Source of the DNA: JADJPO01 sp963724535
GTDB lineage: Bacteria; Actinomycetota; Actinomycetes; Actinomycetales; Kineosporiaceae
Direction of reading: 5' to 3'
Assembly (NCBI GenBank): GCA_963724535.1
Contig: CAVRVD010000002.1
Coordinates: 62,001 to 126,000 of the forward strand
Length of the DNA: 64,000 bases
Shown piece by piece: positions 16,350 through 22,855 of the stretch (its first letter is position 1; the number at the start of each line of letters is the position of its first letter). A model generated the notes under the pieces. That model had not been told where the DNA came from. It made no database searches and worked only from the letters and a program-made list of their open reading frames with translations. Position numbers and translations under genes: made by a program.

Positions 16350-16788
16350 ACGGGACGTCGTTCGGCAGCGGCCGCCCGTCATTGCCCTCCCGTCCCTCGG
16401 CTCACCGGGGCCGTCCAGGCCCGTGGCGCGCGAGGGGTTCCGGTTCCTCCGGGAGCGCTGCGGGGCTGCCAGCCGGCGAAGCTGGGGGGTGAGATGTTGC
16501 CGGGGATGCACGACGGCGAGTGTGGCGACATCACGCCCGGTCGTGCTGAGGTGCGCCATGGATCTGTGGATAACTCACGCCTGGTGGAGTTCTGGGTGGG
16601 GTTCGCCACCGAACTCGGTGGCCAACCCCACCCAGAACTCGCGGGGCGCCAGCACCGACTCGACGGCGTCACGCCAAGCCGACCTCCCCAACGCCTGCAC
16701 CCTTTCGCCTGGCTCAACGGCCGAATCGTGCGCTACGAGTACGCCCAACACCCCCAGCTGGGGGCTGATCCGCTGCCCGAGATCGGCG
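16350..16788 (+). other. Gene-free stretch with hairpin repeat and a perfect DnaA box
   Basis: No recognisable protein is encoded in these 439 nt in any frame, although long ORFs run through them. They contain an inverted consensus DnaA box (TGTGGATAA, 16565-16573) and the long hairpin described separately. Both neighbours are gene fragments, which suggests this is scrambled accessory DNA. Confidence 0.5.
16587..16640. repeat. Long hairpin repeat, 24-bp arms
   Basis: The left arm (16587-16610) and right arm (16617-16640) are reverse complements at 23 of 24 positions, with loop GAACTC. The right arm starts GGTGGCC and ends ACCCCACCCAGAACTC. A near-copy of one arm (GGTGGCAAACCCCACCCAGA) occurs at 58308-58327, matching 19 of 20 bases. 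This makes it a dispersed REP-like or miniature mobile palindrome rather than a simple terminator. Confidence 0.8.
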
Positions 16789-16899
16789 TTAGGAGGCGAA
16801 GGCTGCGATCTCGGCGGCGAGGCGTGCGGGTTGATCGAGCGCCATGAAGGTCAGTGCGTCCGGGATCTCGACCAGTTCGTCCCGGTTTTGCGGCAGGTG
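16789..16899 (-). pseudogene. Alpha/beta hydrolase, C-terminal relic
   Basis: About 36 residues read NRDELVEIPDALTFMALDQP then ARLAAEIAAFAS before a stop. That matches the last helix and strand of alpha/beta-hydrolase-fold enzymes, where a conserved histidine precedes a phrase like this. The rest of the gene is missing; upstream on this strand the DNA becomes the TetR relic of the other strand. Confidence 0.5.
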
Positions 16900-17298
16900 G
16901 AGGCCGGGATGGTGGAGCGGTTGGGTGCTGGCCTGTCGCCAGCCGGCGCCCACGACTTGGTGTCGATGATGCACGCCGACATCGACGGGTGGCTGGCGGC
17001 GTGCGCCGAGCCCGAGGTGCACCGGATCGTGCTGATCGAGGCACCCGCTGTGCTCGGCTGGGAGCGGTGGCGCGAGATCGGCCGGGAGTACGGGGTCGGC
17101 CTGGTCGAGATGGCGGTCCAGATGTTGATCGACGCCGGAGTCATGGCCGCTCAGCCGGTGCGTCCGCTCGCCCACGTCCTGGTGGGAGCGCTCGAAGAGG
17201 CGGCGCTCTATGCCTCGCGTGCCGAGGATCCCGTGACCGCCACAGCGGAAGTGCGGGTCGCGCTGGTCCGCCTCGTCGACGGCCTGCTACGCAACTGA
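16897..17298 (+). pseudogene. TetR-family regulator, C-terminal relic
   Basis: This frame encodes GMVERLGAGLSP, MMHADIDGWLAACAEPEVHR, IVLIEAPAVLGWERWREIG, MLIDAGVMAAQPVRPLAHVL and ends VRLVDGLLRN. That is the ligand-binding half of a TetR regulator. The helix-turn-helix N-terminus is lost: upstream bases encode the hydrolase tail on the opposite strand, so a deletion fused the two genes' ends. Confidence 0.75.
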
Positions 17299-17353
17299 GC
17301 TCGAACCCGGCCGACACCCGAGCGGGTCCGCGACCCCCCGGGGCCGACCGGTC

Positions 17354-17935
17354 TCATGCCCTGCCTCCCGTGGGTTGGATCGAGCGCGAGCTGGGTCGCG
17401 GTGCTCCGGCTCGGGCGCGTCGGAACTGGACAAGCAGCAGCAGGCCGATGATCGTCGGTGCGCCGACCGAGACCGGAAGGACGCCGCCGGGGTTGAGACT
17501 GCGGCGGTCCACCACGACCACCCGGGCGAGGTTCGAGGCTGCGATCCCGTCCACGTCGGCCGACAATGCCACGGCGTAGGCGGCGAAGGTCCCCCTGCTG
17601 ATCGGCTGGACCGTCCAGACGACGTCGACGGTGGCCCCAGGGGCGAGAATGCCGAGCGGGCGGGACAGGGTCGCCGTCCAGTCCTCGGGGTCGACCGAGC
17701 TGGATCGCTCGGGGTCGGTGGCATCGAGGTGGAGTACCAGCGGTGCGGTCGCCGCCGGGCCGGCGTTGGTGACCCGGATCCAGAGGTCGATGCTGTCCCC
17801 CAGAACGACGGACGTCTCGCGCGGTTCCACCGCCACGGTGACGCCGTCCAGGGCCCCGGTGGCGTGGGCACCGGGGGACGCCACAGTGGCGAGTGCGAGC
17901 AGCGCGGTCACCAGGGCGAGCAGACGCCACCTCAT
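17354..17935 (-). CDS. Secreted/membrane-anchored protein with Ig-like domain, unknown function
   Basis: The 193-residue protein has a signal peptide (MRWRLLALVTALLALATVAS to about residue 27), a beta-rich domain with SIDLWIRVTNAGPAATAPLV and APGATVDVVWTV typical of CARDB/Ig-like extracellular folds, and a C-terminal hydrophobic anchor (SVGAPTIIGLLLLVQF) followed by an Arg-rich tail. The ATG at 17935 has GGAGG five bases before it. The frame is open upstream into an ABC ATPase relic, which I treat as accidental. Confidence 0.65.
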   Translation of the reverse strand: MRWRLLALVTALLALATVASPGAHATGALDGVTVAVEPRETSVVLGDSIDLWIRVTNAGPAATAPLVLHLDATDPERSSSVDPEDWTATLSRPLGILAPGATVDVVWTVQPISRGTFAAYAVALSADVDGIAASNLARVVVVDRRSLNPGGVLPVSVGAPTIIGLLLLVQFRRARAGAPRPSSRSIQPTGGRA

Positions 17936-17970
17936 CGGGAGCCTCCGAGCTCGAGCCGGTGCGACAGGGC

Positions 17971-18493
17971 CACCGCGACGGCGGTAAGCAGCCAGGTCAG
18001 CCGGCTGCACCCGCACTCTGCCGCTTCGCGCGACACCGGAGGCGGCGACGACCTCCTCGAGGGTGCCCTCGGCCACGATCCTGGCGTGGTCCATGACGGC
18101 GACCCGGTCGCAGACCCGCTCGACCTCGTCGAGCAAGTGGCTGCACAGCACCACGCACGTGCCGTCCTCGACAGCCGTTCGAGTCAGGTGGGCGAGGATC
18201 TCCTCCTGGCCGGACGGGTCGAGTCCCAGCGTCGGCTCGTCCAGGAACAGCACGACCGGCTCGTTCGTCAAGGCGCGGGCCAGGCCGAGCCGTTGACGCA
18301 TCCCGCGCGAGAACGTGCCGATTCTTCCCGGGCGGTCGGCCAGACCGACCTGGCGGAGCAGTCGTTCGGCCCGCTCGCGAGCCTGGGACGACGACAGCCC
18401 GTAGAGCTCGGCGTAGAAGGTGAGATAGGACCGGGCAGTCTGGGACGGCGGGTACCCGCTCGACTCCGGCAGCACCCCGATGGCGGATCGCAC
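17971..18493 (-). pseudogene. ABC-2 type transporter ATPase relic without Walker A
   Basis: Read on the minus strand: VLPESSGYPPSQTARSYLTF, the signature FSRGMRQRLGLARAL, Walker B VVLFLDEPTLGLDPSG and the H-loop VLCSHLLDEVE. The P-loop half is missing: the fragment begins just after where GxxGxGKT would lie, at the point where the response-regulator upstream region starts. The C-terminal end runs in frame into the leader of the next gene. No permease is adjacent. Confidence 0.75.
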
Positions 18494-18551
18494 GGCCGAT
18501 GTTCAGTCCGCGGTGGCAGGCTGGGACCAGGAGTGCGCCCGGGAGGCCGTC

Positions 18552-19229
18552 ATGCGCGTGCTGGTGGTGGAGGACGAGGCGCCACTCGCGCGGTCCTTGA
18601 AGAAGGGCCTGGAATGGGACGGGTTCGCCGTGGACCTCGCCGCGGACGGCACTGACGGGTTGTGGATGGCGCGGGAGAACACCTACGACGCGATCGTGCT
18701 GGACCTGATGTTGCCCGGGATCGACGGCTACCAGGTGTGTGCCGCCCTGCGCGCTGAGCACGACTGGACCCCGATCCTCATCCTTACCGCGCTCGACGAC
18801 GAGCTCGACCAGACCTTCGGCCTCGACAGCGGCGCGGACGACTACGTGGTCAAGCCGTTCTCCCATCGGGTTCTGGTGGCCCGACTGCACGCGCTCGTAC
18901 GGCGGGGGGTCACCGAGCGGCCCGCAGCGCTGGAGGTCGCCGGATTGCAGCTCGATCCGGCCACGCGGCAGGTGAGCTGCGACGGCACACCGTTGGTGCT
19001 CACGGCGCGGGAGGTGGCGGTGCTCGAGTACCTCATGCGTCACGCCGGCCGCGTGATCTCCAAGCGCGAGGTGCTCGACCACGTGTGGGACGACGACTTC
19101 GAGGGCGACCCGAACATCGTCGAGGTCTACGTGCTGCGGCTGCGTCGCAAGATCGATCGCGCCGGCGGGCCCGGGATGATCCAGACGGTCCGCGGCGCCG
19201 GCTATCGACTGGCGGCGTCCGGTGGATGA
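18552..19229 (+). CDS. OmpR-family response regulator
   Basis: The 225-residue regulator has a receiver domain (VLVVEDEAPLARSLKKGL, phosphoacceptor D51 in IVLDLMLPGIDGYQ, KPF near residue 100) and a winged-helix DNA-binding domain (VLTAREVAVLEYLMRHAGRV, then VYVLRLRRKID). The ATG at 18552 follows GGGAGG (18541-18546). It overlaps the downstream kinase gene by 8 nt, so the two form a translationally coupled two-component operon. The signal is unknown. Confidence 0.94.
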   Translation: MRVLVVEDEAPLARSLKKGLEWDGFAVDLAADGTDGLWMARENTYDAIVLDLMLPGIDGYQVCAALRAEHDWTPILILTALDDELDQTFGLDSGADDYVVKPFSHRVLVARLHALVRRGVTERPAALEVAGLQLDPATRQVSCDGTPLVLTAREVAVLEYLMRHAGRVISKREVLDHVWDDDFEGDPNIVEVYVLRLRRKIDRAGGPGMIQTVRGAGYRLAASGG

Positions 19230-20646
19230 GGCGGCGAGCGATGGTGCGGCGCCTCGGCCGAGCCGGTGGAGCGGGGTGCGCGTCCGCACCACCGTCGGGG
19301 CCACGGCGGTGGTCGCTCTTGGACTCCTGGCGGGCAGCCTTGTCCTGGTCGGCGTGCTCCGCGCGGCCCTGACCGCAAACGTCCAGACCGCCGCCGAACT
19401 GCGGGCGGCCGATGTCGTCGCACTCCTCGAGAGCGGCCGGTCGCTGGACGCGGTGGCGGTCGACGACCCGGAGGAGGTGGTCGTCCAGGTCATCGGACCC
19501 GGCGGCGACGTCGTCGCGGCGAGCACGAACGTGGCGGGCCGGGAGCGCCTGACGGATCTGGGTCCCGGTGATGCGGTCACCCTTGCGGGCGTGCTGCCCG
19601 GCGAGCCGGAGGCCTTCCGGTTCGTCGCCCGCGCCGCGGCAGACGGAACGCGGGTTCTCGTCGGGCGCAGCCTGGATCCGGTCGTCGAGAGCTCGGCGGT
19701 GGTGGCCTCTGGGCTCGCGGTCGGCGTGCCGCTGCTGGTGCTGCTCGTCGCCGGGACCACCTGGCGGGTCACGGGCCGGGCACTGCGGCCGGTGGAGGGG
19801 ATCCGGGCGCAGGTCGCCGAGATCTCCTCGACCCAGTCCCGTCGACGGGTTCCGGCGCCGACGGGTGACGACGAGGTGGCCCGCCTCGCGCGCACGATGA
19901 ACGCGATGCTGGACCGGCTGGAGGCTGCGGGCGCGCGCCAGCGGCGGTTGGTCTCGGACGCCTCGCACGAGTTGCGCAGCCCGATCGCGACGATCCGCCA
20001 CCGGCTGGAGGTAGTCCTGGCCCACCCGGGCACGACGACGGTCGAGGAACTGGCCTCGGACCTGCTGACGGAGAATCTGCGCCTCTCGGGTCTGGTGGAC
20101 GACCTGCTGTTGCTGGCGCGGGCCGACGAGGGCACCCTGGCCACCCACCGCCAGCAGGTGGACCTGGACGACCTGGTCCTGGCTGAGGTGCAGCGGCTGC
20201 GCGTGCGCGGCCGGGTACGTGTCGACGCGGCCGGCGTGGGCCCGGCCCGGGTGATCGGCGACCGGGCGCAGCTGCGACGCCTGGTCACCAACCTCGGCGA
20301 CAACGCCGAGCGGCACGCGACGGGCGGGGTGAGGCTCGGCCTGCGGACCACCGCCGATGCGGCGGTCCTCGAGGTCGCCGATGACGGCGTGGGCATCGCT
20401 GCGCCGGACCGGGAGCGCATCTTCGAGCGGTTCACCCGGCTCGACGACGCCCGGACCCGCGATGTCGGCGGGGCAGGGCTGGGTCTGGCCATCGTGCGTG
20501 AAGTGGCCGAGATCCATGGAGGCACGGTCAGCGTGGAGGACGTCCGCTCGGCGAGGGCCACCGCCGTGCCGGGTGCCGGCGGCGTCCGGAACGAGCACGC
20601 AGGCGCCCGGTTCGTCGTCCGGCTTCCCGCCGATCCGGAGGGCTGA
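19222..20646 (+). CDS. Sensor histidine kinase
   Basis: The 474-residue membrane kinase has TM1 (about residues 25-45), an extracellular sensor region with AGDDPEEVV-type acidic stretches, TM2 (about 170-190), a HAMP linker, the HisKA box SDASHELRSPIATIRHRLE with H249, and ATP-binding motifs NLGDNAERHA, ADDGVGIAAPDRERIFERF and GGAGLGLAIVREVAEIHGG. It would phosphorylate the response regulator encoded immediately upstream. GTG 19222 lies inside the regulator's last codons. Confidence 0.93.
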   Translation: MDEAASDGAAPRPSRWSGVRVRTTVGATAVVALGLLAGSLVLVGVLRAALTANVQTAAELRAADVVALLESGRSLDAVAVDDPEEVVVQVIGPGGDVVAASTNVAGRERLTDLGPGDAVTLAGVLPGEPEAFRFVARAAADGTRVLVGRSLDPVVESSAVVASGLAVGVPLLVLLVAGTTWRVTGRALRPVEGIRAQVAEISSTQSRRRVPAPTGDDEVARLARTMNAMLDRLEAAGARQRRLVSDASHELRSPIATIRHRLEVVLAHPGTTTVEELASDLLTENLRLSGLVDDLLLLARADEGTLATHRQQVDLDDLVLAEVQRLRVRGRVRVDAAGVGPARVIGDRAQLRRLVTNLGDNAERHATGGVRLGLRTTADAAVLEVADDGVGIAAPDRERIFERFTRLDDARTRDVGGAGLGLAIVREVAEIHGGTVSVEDVRSARATAVPGAGGVRNEHAGARFVVRLPADPEG

Positions 20647-20785
20647 GCGTGCTCGGTGTTCGCTCACCCGACGCGCACCAGCGCCGTCGGTGCCCGACGG
20701 CTCACCGTGGCGAACCGGGATCTGCACTCAGCCGTCGAGTGTGAGCAGTGGGTGGACATGCGGTGCGAAGACAATGCCATCGACC

Positions 20786-21150
20786 AGGCGACCTTCTCAC
20801 CCGGATGGTCCCTGAGGACCGCCTCCACGTGGGCGTGCATGATGCGTTTCTCGCAGCGCCATCGCCGGCCGCAGGTCGTCGTAGCCGGCCGCCGCGTTGG
20901 CCAGCGCCAGATAGTCGGCATCGGTGGCGTCCGCATCGAAGCCGAACCAGCGAGCGGCAGGGGCGACCCGCCGAACCGCGATCATGAACCGCCGCTGAGC
21001 GGCATCGAGTGCGGCAGTGGGATGGCGGATGCTGGCCAGGATGCCCGAGGTGAACCAGTCCGGTTCTGCCACCGGATCGAGCAGGGCCTCGTCCCCGGTG
21101 CGCAGGTACGCATCGGCGCGGCGGCCGACGTCGGCCGTGATCCATCTCGC
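20786..21150 (-). pseudogene. Erythromycin-esterase-like protein relic with frameshift
   Basis: One minus-strand frame reads RADAYLRTGDEALLDPVAEP, ASIRHPTAALDAAQRRFM and YDDLRPAMALRE; after a shift near 20847 the next frame gives RIMHAHVEAVLRDHPGEKVA. Together they resemble the middle of the erythromycin esterase-like family, where RE...M and a later His belong to the active site. Both ends are gone, and the text after EKVA is scrambled. Confidence 0.5.
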
Positions 21151-21326
21151 CGACGAAGGCGACACGAGCCGAAGCAGCGGCTCGGTCCAGCACCGAGAGA
21201 GCCGCGGCACCGCTCGCCGATCGACACATCCACACGCTGAACTCGGATGGTGTGTTGCCGCCGGGGCAGCGCGGCCTTCAGCACGGCACTGATGGCGACT
21301 GCCCGCCCACGCCCGAGACCCGGTCG

Positions 21327-21752
21327 TCACCTCACCCGGGCCGGGGACGGCACGGGCCGGCTGCCGACCCCGGTCACCACGTGCACGCCGAGCAGGCGGA
21401 ACCTGCCCCGCGCGGCGAGGGCCGAGCGTGCCCACAGCTCGTCGTCCGGGGTCGCCGACAGGCCGTCGCGGCGCGCGATGGCGATGAGCGCCGAGCCGCC
21501 GGGCACGCCGTCCTCGGCGACGGACAGCACGGTGCGCAGGATCCGCTCGCGCTCCTCGCCGCCGGACTGCGGATCGGGCGCGTCGATCGCGATGGGCTGC
21601 AGCAGCCGGTCGTCGGGGTCGCAGAGCAGCACGTACAGCGCACCGTTCGCCCTGGAGGCGTCGGTCACGACGAGGTCGAGCACATCGGCCACCAGGTGCG
21701 GGTCGGTGAGAGGACGTCGGGGCCAGTCGTCGGGAAGGTCTTCGAATGTCAT
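21327..21752 (-). CDS. Conserved hypothetical protein
   Basis: The 141-residue product starts MTFEDLPDDWPRRPLTDPHL and continues VADVLDLVVTDASRANGALY and VLLCDPDDRLLQPIAID. It has no signal peptide or membrane segment and ends Arg/Pro-rich. I recognise it as a recurrent actinobacterial family of unknown function with ADVLDLVV and RLLQP motifs, but cannot name a role. Starts at 21764 and 21800 are alternatives. It appears intact amid relics. Confidence 0.6.
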   Translation of the reverse strand: MTFEDLPDDWPRRPLTDPHLVADVLDLVVTDASRANGALYVLLCDPDDRLLQPIAIDAPDPQSGGEERERILRTVLSVAEDGVPGGSALIAIARRDGLSATPDDELWARSALAARGRFRLLGVHVVTGVGSRPVPSPARVR

Positions 21753-21792
21753 GTCCGGCATCATGCCGTTTCGGCCCGATGCGCCCCGAAGG

Positions 21793-21801
21793 TTATCCAC
21801 A
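21793..21801 (+). other. Perfect DnaA box
   Basis: TTATCCACA is an exact match to the consensus DnaA binding site. It lies in gene-poor DNA between a hypothetical gene and a VapC relic. In DNA this GC-rich an exact match is unexpected by chance, but isolated boxes also occur as remnants. Confidence 0.4.
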
Positions 21802-22000
21802 GGGCAGGCCGCTCGGCGCTGCGAACCGGCGCCCGTCGACGATCGTTCACCTGATCGAGCGGCAGGACGACGTCCAGCAGCTCCGCCAGCGCGATGCGTT
21901 GCCGAGCGACGGACTTCGCGTCCACCCCCGGCGCCTCCATCTGGCGCGACGCCCAGGTGGCCGACCGGCGCCAGGGCGTGGGTCCGGGTCGCCCGCCCGA

Positions 22001-22111
22001 ATGGACTGCGGCGGCTGCTTCGCCTACGCCCTGTCCGTCACCTCCGGTGAGCCGTTGGTGTTCACCGGAGCGGACTTCACGCACACCGACATCACTCCCG
22101 TCCGCCCCTGA
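22001..22111 (+). pseudogene. VapC (PIN-domain) toxin, C-terminal relic
   Basis: The sequence MDCGGCFAYALSVTSGEPLV followed by FTGADFTHTDITPVRP and a stop is the C-terminal part of VapC PIN-domain ribonucleases (usual pattern: FGDCFAYALA...EPLLFKGNDFxxTDI). The catalytic aspartate normally in GDC is changed to glycine here. The first 90 or so residues and any VapB antitoxin are missing. Confidence 0.65.
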
Positions 22112-22128
22112 CGGCTGAGGGACTGGAT

Positions 22129-22156
22129 GCACTAAGAGCAAACTTGCTCTTAGTGC
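22129..22156. promoter_or_regulatory. Perfect palindromic operator upstream of TetR gene
   Basis: GCACTAAGAGCA (22129-22140) and TGCTCTTAGTGC (22145-22156) are exact reverse complements around AACT. A promoter with TTGCTC (22144-22149), a 17-bp spacer and TACGGT (22167-22172) overlaps the right arm, so bound regulator would cover the -35. The GTG of the TetR gene follows at 22179. Confidence 0.8.
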
Positions 22157-22178
22157 AACGACATCGTACGGTGCCCAC

Positions 22179-22820
22179 GTGACCCTCGACGAGCACCCCG
22201 GACGACGGGAGGCCAACAAGGCCCGCACGCGTGAGGCGATCGTGGATGCCGTCTACCGCCTGCTCGCCACCGAGGGCCTGGAGACGATGACCGCGGAGCG
22301 GGTGGCCGATGCCGTCGGTGTCTCCCGGCGCACGTTCTTCAACTACTTCCCGAGCATCGAGGCGGTCATGGCTTACCGGTCCCGGCTGGTGCTGGACCGG
22401 TTCGCCGCCATGCTTGCCGCCCGACCGGGCGACGAGCCGCTCGCCGTGGGCGTGAAAGCCGTTGTCGACGAACTGATCACGGTCGATCTGCTCACCGAGG
22501 CCGTCACCGCCTGGCGGGCTGTCGACTCCTCACCCGAGGCCACCCGGTACGCCCTGGCCGGCCAGGAGGAACGCCTGCTCGAGCTCGCCGCCGAGTGGAG
22601 GCGGACCCGCCGGTCGGAGGACGGCGAGCATCCCGACCCGCTGCGCGTCGAGGTCGTCACCGCCGTCTACGTCGCGGGCTTCGAGGTCGCCCGCCGGCAC
22701 TGGCTGGCCGCCCATTCCGGTCGGATCGACAGGCGAGCCCGAGACACCTTCGTCGCCACCGTGCACCGCGCCTTCGACATCCTGCGCACCCCCGACCTGG
22801 TGAGCCCACCGACCCGCTGA
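22179..22820 (+). CDS. TetR-family regulator of the adjacent MMPL exporter
   Basis: The 213-residue regulator has a canonical N-terminal helix-turn-helix (REANKARTREAIVDAVYRLL, VADAVGVSRRTFFNYFPSIE). A perfect palindrome precedes its promoter and the MMPL exporter gene starts 35 nt after its stop, so it most likely represses an operon of itself and the exporter in response to an exported compound. It is intact although the exporter gene is frameshifted. Confidence 0.92.
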   Translation: MTLDEHPGRREANKARTREAIVDAVYRLLATEGLETMTAERVADAVGVSRRTFFNYFPSIEAVMAYRSRLVLDRFAAMLAARPGDEPLAVGVKAVVDELITVDLLTEAVTAWRAVDSSPEATRYALAGQEERLLELAAEWRRTRRSEDGEHPDPLRVEVVTAVYVAGFEVARRHWLAAHSGRIDRRARDTFVATVHRAFDILRTPDLVSPPTR

Positions 22821-22855
22821 CACCCGATCACTCAGGGAACGAGACGACACCTGCC

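Noticed and set aside
22595..22855. Extension of the MMPL gene upstream to 22595
   Set aside because: The frame overlaps the well-supported TetR gene; ATG 22856 gives a normal MMPL N-terminus.
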